Below, in pieces: positions 1-5,351 of a DNA stretch of 5,436 nucleotides. Numbering within the stretch: the first letter of the stretch is position 1; each line of letters starts with the position of its first letter. Below the pieces are notes generated by a model, which was given only the letters and a program-made list of their open reading frames with translations, made no database searches and had not been told where the DNA came from. This DNA is from Clostridiales bacterium. GTDB lineage: Bacteria; Bacillota_A; Clostridia; Oscillospirales; Oscillospiraceae. The position numbers and the translations under genes are program-made. Location: the NCBI GenBank assembly GCA_019417795.1, contig DXUR01000226.1, positions 1-5,436 on the forward strand, in the 5' to 3' direction.

Positions 1-550
1 CAGCGCCCACGTCGGCGGCCTTGGTGAAGATGCCGCCGCCCACACGGGCAAACAGCGCGATGGAGGAAGCGCCCAGGGAGAAGCCGGTGAGGATCTCCAC
101 ATTGTTGGTGAAGGCATAGATGGCGGCGCAGCCCAGCAGGCCCAGGCCCACCACGCACATGCCCATAACGGAGCCGCCGGAGAAGGCGATGCCCAGGGCC
201 TTGTTCATGCCGCTGGACTTAGCGGCGGCAGCGGTACGGACATTGGCCTTGGTAGCCACGTTCATACCCACATAACCGGCGCACACAGAGAAGACCGCGC
301 CGATCAGGAAGCAAACAGCGGTGAGCCAGGTGATGAACAGGCCGATCAGCACGAACAGTACCGCCACGAAAATGACCAGGATCTTGTACTCCGCGAAGAG
401 AAATGCCCGGGCGCCATCACTGATGTTTCCCGCGATCTCCTTCATCCGTTCCGTACCGGCGTCAGCCTTGGAGACCACGGAGGTCTTCCATGCGGCAAAC
501 AGCAGAGCCAGAACCGCGCACAGCAAAACTACCCAAATGATGTTTTCCAT
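1..550 (-). CDS. hppA: Membrane-bound ion-translocating pyrophosphatase, N-terminal part (cut by window edge)
   Basis: This integral membrane enzyme hydrolyses cytoplasmic pyrophosphate and uses the energy to pump Na+ and/or H+ across the cell membrane. Only the first 183 residues are present; the family is usually near 700 residues, so most of the gene lies beyond base 1. The protein starts [10 protein letters not shown] with a first membrane helix at about 3-21. Further helices lie near 57-75, 77-95, 119-145 and 153-168. At 157-183 it has the family motif [18 protein letters not shown] followed by [11 protein letters not shown]169, K177 and D180 match in spacing the substrate-site Arg, Lys and Asp of plant and Thermotoga pyrophosphatases. 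The ATG at 550-548 has AAGGAG (564-559) eight bases upstream. The family is near certain. Na+ versus H+ specificity and K+ dependence cannot be read, because the deciding residues are outside the window. Confidence 0.96.
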   Translation of the reverse strand, partial: MENIIWVVLLCAVLALLFAAWKTSVVSKADAGTERMKEIAGNISDGARAFLFAEYKILVIFVAVLFVLIGLFITWLTAVCFLIGAVFSVCAGYVGMNVATKANVRTAAAAKSSGMNKALGIAFSGGSVMGMCVVGLGLLGCAAIYAFTNNVEILTGFSLGASSIALFARVGGGIFTKAADVGA

Positions 551-605
551 TCCTTCCACTCCTTAAACGTTTTGTATAAAATTGAGTGTCTAACTTTGCT
601 GTATC

Positions 606-634
606 ATTCTAACAACACCGCGCGTTTTTTTCAA
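606..634 (-). promoter_or_regulatory. SigA-type promoter of hppA
   Basis: On the minus strand TTGAAA (634-629) and TAGAAT (611-606) are separated by exactly 17 bases. Transcription would start near base 599, giving a leader of about 50 bases before the hppA ATG. Hexamers, spacing and position fit a housekeeping sigma promoter; it has not been tested. Confidence 0.75.
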
Positions 635-904
635 GTAAATTTACCTAACGAGCAAATCACTTTAAACAAGTTTTACGTTTTGCCCAATTTTTTCCTTGAA
701 AGCTTTTAAATTTTCGTCTTTATTTTTCATTTAACATTCATAAAATATGCGAATTATCAAATTTTTTTATATATATTAAGCCACATTTTCTTTCAATATA
801 TGTCAAAGCAGCAATAATTTCGTGATTTTTTCTCAAACGTTTGCGAAAAATTTCAGAAAAACGATTACGCATGGTCGAAATTTTTGGCACCCTCAAAAAG
901 GCAT
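635..904. other. AT-rich gap between the small-peptide unit and hppA, no supported gene
   Basis: This stretch is strikingly AT-rich compared with the GC-rich genes on both sides. On the minus strand it holds two short open frames, 44 codons (872-738) and 22 codons (730-662). Neither has a ribosome binding site and both read as AT-biased sequence, so I do not call them genes. A weak promoter-like pair, TTGAAA then TATATA 17 bases on, occurs on the minus strand around 772-800, but such matches are expected by chance here. The only clear structure is the inverted repeat at 843-888. Confidence 0.5.
843..888. repeat. Inverted repeat in AT-rich gap
   Basis: The left arm gcgaaaaatttc (843-854) and right arm gaaatttttggc (877-888) are complementary at 11 of 12 positions, with a 22-base loop. 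The perfect palindrome caaacgtttg (834-843) touches the left arm. No T-run follows on either strand, so it is not an obvious terminator. It could be a protein-binding site or chance symmetry in AT-rich DNA. Confidence 0.4.
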
Positions 905-931
905 AAAAAAATCCACGCCCTCTCGGCGTGG
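905..931 (-). terminator. Intrinsic terminator of the small-peptide gene
   Basis: On the minus strand CCACGCC (931-925), a five-base loop GAGAG and GGCGTGG (919-913) form a perfect 7-bp GC-rich stem. It is followed by A and seven T (912-905). The stem begins 11 bases after the stop codon of the 25-residue frame. The plus strand lacks a comparable T-run, so it points leftward. It should separate this unit from hppA. Confidence 0.87.
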
Positions 932-942
932 TTCTTCCGGTT

Positions 943-1020
943 TTACCGTTCGCTGTGGCTCTGCTCCTGACCGTCAAAAATCAGGTCATCCACATCTGCC
1001 ATGAACTTGTTCATCGTCAT
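943..1020 (-). CDS. Small peptide of 25 residues, unknown function, own transcription unit
   Basis: I do not recognise this peptide. It starts MTMNKFMADVDDLIF and ends in a polar stretch (GQEQ then SHSER). It is mainly acidic in the middle (D9, D11, D12, D16), has no signal peptide, no cysteine and no long hydrophobic helix, so it is probably cytoplasmic. The case that it is real comes from the context. A promoter (1054-1082), a strong AAGGAGG site (1035-1029) eight bases before the ATG, and a terminator 11 bases after the TAA make a complete unit with almost no spare sequence. In-frame ATGs at codons 3 and 7 are alternative starts, but the first has the best spacing. It is transcribed divergently from the potassium channel operon and away from it. 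It could instead be a short RNA with an incidental frame. Confidence 0.6.
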   Translation of the reverse strand: MTMNKFMADVDDLIFDGQEQSHSER

Positions 1021-1028
1021 TGCACATC

Positions 1029-1035
1029 CCTCCTT
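1029..1035 (-). promoter_or_regulatory. Ribosome binding site of the 25-residue peptide
   Basis: AAGGAGG on the minus strand lies eight bases before the ATG at 1020. It decides the start, because an out-of-frame ATG at 1027-1025 is only one base from it and leads to a stop after 13 codons. Confidence 0.75.
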
Positions 1036-1053
1036 TTCTCAATTTTCATTCTG

Positions 1054-1082
1054 ATTATACGTCTGCATTTGAAGGTTTGCAA
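1054..1082 (-). promoter_or_regulatory. SigA-type promoter of the small-peptide gene
   Basis: On the minus strand TTGCAA (1082-1077) and a perfect TATAAT (1059-1054) are spaced 17 bases apart. Transcription would begin near 1047, leaving a leader of about 27 bases with the AAGGAGG site. It is divergent from the potassium channel promoter about 118 bases away. Confidence 0.8.
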
Positions 1083-1130
1083 GGCAGTAATTGTGATTTT
1101 TTTGTAAACTCTGTGTCAAGTGCCCCCAGC

Positions 1131-1164
1131 CGCTCCGGAGTGGAACATCCTCCTACGCTCCGGA
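1131..1164. repeat. Direct repeat between two divergent promoters
   Basis: The 9-base word cgctccgga occurs at 1131-1139 and again at 1156-1164, a period of 25 bases. The first copy overlaps the palindrome ctccggag (1133-1140). It sits between the leftward promoter at 1054-1082 and the rightward one at 1200-1228, a position where a shared operator could lie. Function is inferred only. Confidence 0.35.
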
Positions 1165-1199
1165 TTCCCCGCTTCTTTTCCGCAAAATAAAGAAATCTG

Positions 1200-1228
1200 T
1201 TTACATTCCGAGGGGATATTACTATAAT
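1200..1228 (+). promoter_or_regulatory. SigA-type promoter of the channel / zinc-ribbon / CDF operon
   Basis: TTTACA (1200-1205) and TATAAT (1223-1228) are separated by 17 bases. The predicted start near 1235 gives a leader of about 60 bases that contains the inverted repeat at 1244-1272. The tRNA promoter at 4428-4456 has the identical hexamers and spacing. Confidence 0.82.
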
Positions 1229-1243
1229 ATAAGGATATTTCCC

Positions 1244-1272
1244 GACGGTACACCGCCAGGCAGTGTACCGTC
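1244..1272 (+). promoter_or_regulatory. Perfect inverted repeat in the operon leader (mRNA hairpin or operator)
   Basis: The arms gacggtacac (1244-1253) and gtgtaccgtc (1263-1272) are perfectly complementary with a nine-base loop. The repeat begins about nine bases after the predicted transcription start and ends 12 bases before the AGGAGG site. No T-run follows, so it is not a terminator. It could bind a repressor as DNA, or form a 5' hairpin affecting stability or translation. It does not match any riboswitch that I recognise. Confidence 0.55.
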
Positions 1273-1284
1273 TACCTACACATC

Positions 1285-1290
1285 AGGAGG
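1285..1290 (+). promoter_or_regulatory. Ribosome binding site of the potassium channel gene
   Basis: AGGAGG lies five bases before the ATG at 1296. It decides the start: a longer in-frame GTG start at 1263 lies inside the right arm of the leader hairpin and would place this motif within the coding region. Confidence 0.85.
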
Positions 1291-1295
1291 CGGTT

Positions 1296-2507
1296 ATGCC
1301 GAATTTCAGGTCTCTTGAGTTCCTGCGCCGCCGGGTCTGCACCATTATTGACATTGGTACGGCGGACGATCTCATCAGCCGCGCCTATGACATTTTCTAC
1401 ACCTTGGTCATTCTGGTAAACCTGGTGGTCGCCATTGCCTACACCTTCGACGAGGCAGAGGCCGCCTGCGGTCCGCTGCTGCTGCGGATCGAAGCTGCCA
1501 CCGTGGCCTTTTTCGCCGTGGACTGCGTCCTGCGGATCTGGACTGCCAAGTACCACCATCCCAATCTGAAGGAATGGAAGGCCGTCTGCCGATACATTTT
1601 TTCCTTCTCAGGCATCGTGGACCTGCTGAGCTTTCTGCCCTACTACATGCCCTTTTTCTTCCCCTCCGGGGCCGTGGCCTTCCGGATGTTCCGGGTGGTG
1701 CGGATCTTCCGCCTGTTCCGGATCAACGCCTATTACGATTCCCTGAACGTTATTACCCAGGTCCTTACCAGCAAGGCCCAGCAGCTTCTCTCCTCCGTGT
1801 TTATCATTCTGGTGCTGATGACCGCCTCCAGTTTATGTATGTACTCTCTGGAGCATGACGCGCAGCCCCAGGTGTTTTCCAACGCCTTTTCCGGCATCTG
1901 GTGGGCGGTATCCACCCTGCTGACGGTGGGTTACGGAGACATTTACCCCATCACCACCCTTGGCAAGATCTTCGGCATCCTGATCACCTTCCTGGGCGTG
2001 GGCATGGTGGCGATCCCCACCGGTATCATTTCCGCCGGCTTCGTGGACCAGTATTCCCGCATCAAGCGGATCAGCGAATACGGCACGGAGGCGGACATTC
2101 ACTTCATCCGCATCCACCTGACCCCCCGGGACCGCTGGGCCAATGCCCCGCTGCGGGATCTGGGCCTGCCGGAGGGCGTCATCATCGCCGCCGTCCAGCG
2201 GGGACGAGACATCATTGTTCCCCGGGGCGATGTGGTGCTCCTCCCCGGTGACAATCTTGTGCTGGGGGCAGGCGTCTATGAGGATGACGTCCGCATCCAG
2301 CTAAAGGAGATCGTCCTTCAGACACACCACCCCTGGGTGGACCACCCGCTCCGGGATCTGGATATTTCCCGGCAGACGGTCATCATTATGGTCCGCCGCC
2401 GGAACCGGACACTGATCCCCAATGGCGGTCTGAAGCTGCTGGCAGGTGACAAGGTGTTCCTCTATACACAATCTCACCTGCCCCACGCGCAGGATATCCA
2501 AATTTGA
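1296..2507 (+). CDS. Voltage-gated K+ channel (6TM) with two tandem TrkA-C domains
   Basis: The 403-residue protein should form a tetrameric K+ channel in the cell membrane. Helices S1 to S3 lie near 32-51, 66-83 and 100-117; S3 has VDLLSFLPYY with the acidic D109 typical of voltage sensors. S4 (127-143) has five arginines at every third position: R130, R133, R136, R139 and R142. S5 is near 164-184, the pore helix near 195-208, the selectivity filter TVGYGD at 210-215, and S6 near 222-250. The cytoplasmic tail holds two TrkA-C (RCK_C) units, about 265-325 and 338-392. W281-L323 and W347-L389 align without gaps over 43 positions with 16 identities, so the pair arose by duplication. No RCK-N nucleotide-binding fold precedes them. 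TrkA-C domains are known ligand sites (for example c-di-AMP in some K+ proteins), but the ligand here is unknown. It is the first gene of the operon. Confidence 0.93.
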   Translation: MPNFRSLEFLRRRVCTIIDIGTADDLISRAYDIFYTLVILVNLVVAIAYTFDEAEAACGPLLLRIEAATVAFFAVDCVLRIWTAKYHHPNLKEWKAVCRYIFSFSGIVDLLSFLPYYMPFFFPSGAVAFRMFRVVRIFRLFRINAYYDSLNVITQVLTSKAQQLLSSVFIILVLMTASSLCMYSLEHDAQPQVFSNAFSGIWWAVSTLLTVGYGDIYPITTLGKIFGILITFLGVGMVAIPTGIISAGFVDQYSRIKRISEYGTEADIHFIRIHLTPRDRWANAPLRDLGLPEGVIIAAVQRGRDIIVPRGDVVLLPGDNLVLGAGVYEDDVRIQLKEIVLQTHHPWVDHPLRDLDISRQTVIIMVRRRNRTLIPNGGLKLLAGDKVFLYTQSHLPHAQDIQI

Positions 2508-2529
2508 CAAATTATGCAAGGAGGCCCCT

Positions 2530-3141
2530 ATGGCTGACGATATGAGAACTCTGGGCTATATCTGCCCGAAATGCGGTGCCCAAGTGATGGGTGCCCGCTC
2601 CGTATTTGCGCTGGAAGCGTCTGACGCCGAGATCGAATGCTCCTGCGGCGGCAGTGTCCTGCGGACGAACTATGACGGCCAGAACTATCACATTCTGGTG
2701 CCCTGCGGCGTTTGCGGCCAGACCCACGAGGCTGTCTGTCCGCCGGAGCGGATGCTCCACGCCGCCACCGCCCTCAGCTGCCCGGACAGCAAGCAGTTCT
2801 GCTGCTTCATCGGCGACGAGGGCACGGTGGAACATCACCTCCGGGAGGCCAGCATTGCCATCTCCAAGGAAAAGGCGCAGGAGAACGGCGGCGAGGCGGA
2901 GGCCTTTACCGACAATGTGATCATGTACGAATTCCTCTCGGAGCTCAAGGACATCGCCGCCCGGCCCAACGGTATCACCTGCGGCTGCGGCAGCCACGAT
3001 TACAGCATGGAGATCCGCCGGGACGCGGTGGAGCTGACATGCCGGGACTGCGGCGCCCGCCTGCGGCTCAGCGCCGCCACCGACCGGGATCTGGACGATC
3101 TCTGCTGCCACATGAAGCTGGTCATTCCCGGCGGGAAGTGA
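2530..3141 (+). CDS. Cysteine-rich protein with two predicted zinc-ribbon-like clusters, unknown function
   Basis: I do not recognise this 203-residue protein as a named family. It has 16 cysteines. An N-terminal cluster C12-P-K-C15 with C37-S-C39 and a C-terminal cluster C151-G-C153 with C171-R-D-C174 are each a plausible four-cysteine zinc ribbon, in mirrored order (CxxC/CxC, then CxC/CxxC). A middle pair C59-G-V-C62 plus C70, C84 and the CC pairs 91-92 and 192-193 add further possible ligands. A helical acidic stretch at about 97-145 links the clusters. There is no signal peptide or membrane helix, so it is probably cytoplasmic. AAGGAGG (2518-2524) lies five bases before the ATG, and the gene starts 22 bases after the channel gene. 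Co-transcription with a K+ channel and a metal exporter suggests a metal- or redox-linked role, but that is inference. A nucleic-acid-binding role is equally possible. Confidence 0.82.
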   Translation: MADDMRTLGYICPKCGAQVMGARSVFALEASDAEIECSCGGSVLRTNYDGQNYHILVPCGVCGQTHEAVCPPERMLHAATALSCPDSKQFCCFIGDEGTVEHHLREASIAISKEKAQENGGEAEAFTDNVIMYEFLSELKDIAARPNGITCGCGSHDYSMEIRRDAVELTCRDCGARLRLSAATDRDLDDLCCHMKLVIPGGK

Positions 3142-3181
3142 CCGTCTCCTTCTATTCTCAAAAAGAAAGGTGTAAAACTGT

Positions 3182-4345
3182 ATGATCTCGCTTCTGGCCC
3201 GTTTCTTCTGCAAAAGCGACGGGAAAAGCCCCGCTCAGCTGCGGACGGCCTACGGTATTCTCTGCGGCGCTGTTGGGATCGGGCTGAACCTGCTGCTGTT
3301 TTTGGGCAAGTTCTTTGCCGGGACCCTCTCCGGCTCCGTCGCCATCACGGCGGACGCCTTCAACAACCTCTCTGATGCCGGTTCCTCTGTGGTCACGCTG
3401 CTGGGCTTCCGCATTGCCGCCAAAGCGCCGGACCCAGGCCATCCCTTCGGCCACGGCCGGGCGGAGTACCTCTCCGGTCTGGCGGTATCCATGCTGATTT
3501 TGCTGATGGGCGTGGAACTGGCCAAGGAGTCCCTGAATAAGATCCTGCACCCCGCTCTGGTGGAGTTCAGCTGGCTGGTGATCGGGATTCTGGCTGCTTC
3601 TATCTGCGTGAAGCTGTATATGGCCATGTATAACCGCTCCCTCGGCAAAAAACTCTCCGCACCGGCGCTGCTGGCGGCAGCAGCGGATTCGCTGGGAGAT
3701 TGCATGTCCACCTCTGCCGTTCTGGTCGCCACTCTGATTGGCCATTACTTCCAGCTCCCGGTGGATGGCTGGGTGGGTATTCTGGTGGCACTGTTCATTT
3801 TCAAGGGCGGCATAGACGCCGCCAAGGACACCATCGATCCCCTGCTTGGAAAGCCCCCCACGCCGGAATTTGTTAAAGAAATTGAAGATCTGGTGATGGC
3901 TCACAAAGAGATCTCCGGTATTCACGATCTGGTGGTTCATGACTACGGCCCCGGCCGGGTGATGATCTCCCTCCACGCGGAGGTCCCGGCCACCGGCAGC
4001 GTCATGACGATCCATGACGCCATCGACAACATCGAACAGGAGCTGCACCGGAAGCTGGGCTGCGAGGCGGTGATCCACATGGACCCCATCGCCACGGATG
4101 ACAGCACAACCGTTGTCCTCCGGAATAAGATCACAGAGCTGGCCCATTGCATCGATCCGGCCCTCAGTATCCACGATTTCCGCATGGTCCCCGGCCCCAC
4201 CCACACCAACCTGATTTTCGACGTGGTGACGCCCTTCGGCTTCCGGCTGGAGGACGCCGAGGTAGCCCGGCAGCTCCGGGCTCTCATCCGCGCCTTCGAC
4301 AGCCACTATGTCCCCGTGATCCAGGTGGAACACTCCTACATATGA
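3182..4345 (+). CDS. Cation diffusion facilitator (CDF) transporter, probable Mn2+ efflux type, duplicated C-terminal domain
   Basis: CDF proteins are dimeric antiporters that export divalent metals from the cytoplasm. This 387-residue protein has about six membrane helices in residues 25-215 and the family motifs ITADAFNNLSDAGSS (55-69) and HPFGHGRAEYL (87-97). The transport site reads N61, D65, D169 and D173. This Asn-Asp-Asp-Asp set is described for Mn2+-exporting CDFs such as streptococcal MntE, whereas zinc types carry His; Mn2+ is therefore inferred, not shown. The cytoplasmic dimerisation domain (about 225-303) is followed by a second similar unit (about 313-385). IHD at 247-249 and 330-332, and the closing strands AVIHMD and PVIQVE, align, making the protein longer than the usual 290-300 residues. 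The ATG has AAAGGTG (3166-3172) nine bases upstream. It is the last gene of the operon, 40 bases after the cysteine-rich gene. Confidence 0.93.
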   Translation: MISLLARFFCKSDGKSPAQLRTAYGILCGAVGIGLNLLLFLGKFFAGTLSGSVAITADAFNNLSDAGSSVVTLLGFRIAAKAPDPGHPFGHGRAEYLSGLAVSMLILLMGVELAKESLNKILHPALVEFSWLVIGILAASICVKLYMAMYNRSLGKKLSAPALLAAAADSLGDCMSTSAVLVATLIGHYFQLPVDGWVGILVALFIFKGGIDAAKDTIDPLLGKPPTPEFVKEIEDLVMAHKEISGIHDLVVHDYGPGRVMISLHAEVPATGSVMTIHDAIDNIEQELHRKLGCEAVIHMDPIATDDSTTVVLRNKITELAHCIDPALSIHDFRMVPGPTHTNLIFDVVTPFGFRLEDAEVARQLRALIRAFDSHYVPVIQVEHSYI

Positions 4346-4349
4346 TCTG

Positions 4350-4386
4350 ACAGCGGCGGCCCGGAGTCATTCCGGGCCGCCGCTGT
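4350..4386 (+). terminator. Strong hairpin closing the operon
   Basis: A perfect 16-bp stem, acagcggcggcccgga (4350-4365) with its complement at 4371-4386, encloses the loop gtcat. It starts five bases after the CDF stop codon. The first T-run (4402-4407) comes 15 bases after the stem, so it is not a textbook intrinsic terminator. It may terminate inefficiently, protect the mRNA 3' end, or both. Confidence 0.65.
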
Positions 4387-4427
4387 ATGCACAGGCCGAT
4401 CTTTTTTGATTTTTCCCGCAAAAGGCC

Positions 4428-4456
4428 TTTACAAGTTCAGGAAATATTGCTATAAT
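4428..4456 (+). promoter_or_regulatory. SigA-type promoter of tRNA-Ala
   Basis: TTTACA (4428-4433) and TATAAT (4451-4456) are separated by 17 bases. The predicted start near 4463 is about seven bases before the mature tRNA 5' end. Confidence 0.85.
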
Positions 4457-4469
4457 AACAGGGCTGTAT

Positions 4470-4545
4470 GGGGGCGTAGCTCAGCTGGGAGAGCGTACGG
4501 TTCGCATCCGTAAGGTCGAGAGTTCGATCCTCTTCGTCTCCACCA
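4470..4545 (+). tRNA. tRNA-Ala, anticodon CGC
   Basis: This is a complete 76-base cloverleaf. The acceptor stem pairs 4470-4476 with 4535-4541 and contains G3-U70, the hallmark of alanine tRNAs, plus a second G-U at 5-68. The discriminator is A (4542) and CCA is encoded (4543-4545). The D stem is gctc/gagc (4479-4482, 4491-4494). The anticodon stem is tacgg/ccgta with loop ttcgcat (4501-4507), giving anticodon CGC (4503-4505), which reads GCG codons. The T stem (4518-4522, 4530-4534) carries the loop ttcgatc. It stands alone between its own promoter and terminator. No 3'-end duplication suggesting an integration site is visible downstream. Confidence 0.96.
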
Positions 4546-4546
4546 T

Positions 4547-4579
4547 AAAAACCACTCCATCGGAGTGGTTTTTCTTTTT
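4547..4579 (+). terminator. Intrinsic terminator of tRNA-Ala
   Basis: The arm aaaaaccactcc (4547-4558) pairs fully with ggagtggttttt (4562-4573) around the three-base loop atc, and the T-rich tract runs to 4579. It begins two bases after the encoded CCA. The symmetric A and T flanks mean it could also work leftward. Confidence 0.9.
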
Positions 4580-4619
4580 CGTTAACGCTTCACCGGAAGT
4601 TTTTGTTTGGGGGTATCTT

Positions 4620-5351
4620 ATGAAAACCGCATTGATCACCGGCGCGTCCCGGGGAATTGGTCGGGCCGTGGCCCGGGAATTAGCTCATCAGGGCTGGGCT
4701 GTGGGCATCAACTACCTGAACCGGGCGGACAAGGCCCGGGAGCTGGTGGAGGAACTGACGGCAGCGGGCTGTCATGCCGCCATGTTCCAGGCCGATGTCG
4801 CGGACAGCGCTGCCGTGGCCGAGATGGTCCGGAAGCTGGGCGAGACCTTCAGCCCGGTAGAATTAGTGGTAAACAACGCCGGTGTGTCGGGTCAGGGGCT
4901 GTTTCAGGACACCACCGACGAGATGTGGGACCGGTATCTGGCGGTAAATCTGAGCGGCGCCCGGAACACCGTCAAGGCGGCCCTCCCCCACATGATCTCG
5001 GAAAAACGGGGCTGCATCGTAAATATTTCCTCCATCTGGGGCCAGCGGGGGGCAAGCTGCGAGGTGGCTTACTCCTGCACAAAGGCAGGCATCATCGCCC
5101 TGACCCGGTCGTTGGCTATGGAATTGGCCCCCTCCGGCATCCGGGTAAACTGTGTGGCCCCCGGCGTCATCAACACTGATATGGTCCAGGTGCTGGGGCA
5201 GGAGACCGTGGAGGAGCTGATCCGCGAAACGCCTCTGGGCCGTTTGGGCACACCGGAGGACATCGCCTACGCCGTGGCATTCTTCGCCTCGGAACGGGCA
5301 GGCTTCATCACCGGTCAGGTCCTCACCGCCGACGGCGGCTTCATTGTATAA
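4620..5351 (+). CDS. SDR-family oxidoreductase, FabG-like; possible EF-P 5-aminopentanone reductase (YmfI type)
   Basis: This 243-residue classical short-chain dehydrogenase/reductase is a cytoplasmic NAD(P)-dependent enzyme of typical length. It has the cofactor motif TGASRGIG (7-14), NNAG (85-88) and the catalytic tetrad N110, S138, Y151, K155, the same numbering as in E. coli FabG. PG at 181-182 and the C-terminal TGQVLTADGGF (231-241) are also typical. The call of FabG-like ketoreductase is firm. ISSIWG (136-141) with GASCEV (144-149) resembles, from memory, the YmfI branch that reduces the 5-aminopentanone modification on elongation factor P. No fatty-acid genes lie next to it, which is compatible with that reading but not proof. 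The ATG has only GGGGG (4609-4613) six bases upstream, a weak ribosome binding site. No promoter is evident in the 40 bases after the tRNA terminator. Confidence 0.92.
   Translation: MKTALITGASRGIGRAVARELAHQGWAVGINYLNRADKARELVEELTAAGCHAAMFQADVADSAAVAEMVRKLGETFSPVELVVNNAGVSGQGLFQDTTDEMWDRYLAVNLSGARNTVKAALPHMISEKRGCIVNISSIWGQRGASCEVAYSCTKAGIIALTRSLAMELAPSGIRVNCVAPGVINTDMVQVLGQETVEELIRETPLGRLGTPEDIAYAVAFFASERAGFITGQVLTADGGFIV

Noticed and set aside
321..566. 81-codon plus-strand frame at the left end
   Set aside because: It lies opposite hppA, whose pyrophosphatase motifs on the minus strand are unmistakable.
662..730. 22-codon minus-strand frame just upstream of hppA
   Set aside because: It has no Shine-Dalgarno sequence and a Lys/Asn-rich product typical of AT-rich noncoding DNA.
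738..872. 44-codon minus-strand frame in the AT-rich gap
   Set aside because: It has no ribosome binding site, an AT-biased composition and no recognisable domain; long open frames are possible by chance here.
1263..1295. In-frame GTG start for the channel gene, adding 11 residues
   Set aside because: It lies inside the right arm of the leader hairpin and has no ribosome binding site, while the ATG at 1296 has AGGAGG five bases upstream.
1229..1295. Riboswitch (such as a c-di-AMP type) in the channel leader
   Set aside because: The leader is only about 60 bases, with one simple hairpin and no terminator alternative. It is too short and lacks the elements of known riboswitches.
2512..3213. 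233-codon minus-strand frame opposite the cysteine-rich gene
   Set aside because: It has no ribosome binding site or promoter, and the plus strand has an operon gene with AAGGAGG and patterned CxxC motifs.
3158..4333. 391-codon open frame on the minus strand opposite the CDF gene
   Set aside because: It is a shadow of GC-rich codon use. The plus-strand frame has all CDF motifs, and the antisense product has low-complexity H, G, Q and V runs with no recognisable domain.
4470..4620. tRNA-Ala as an integration site for a mobile element
   Set aside because: No duplicate of the tRNA 3' end and no integrase or phage gene is present in the window.
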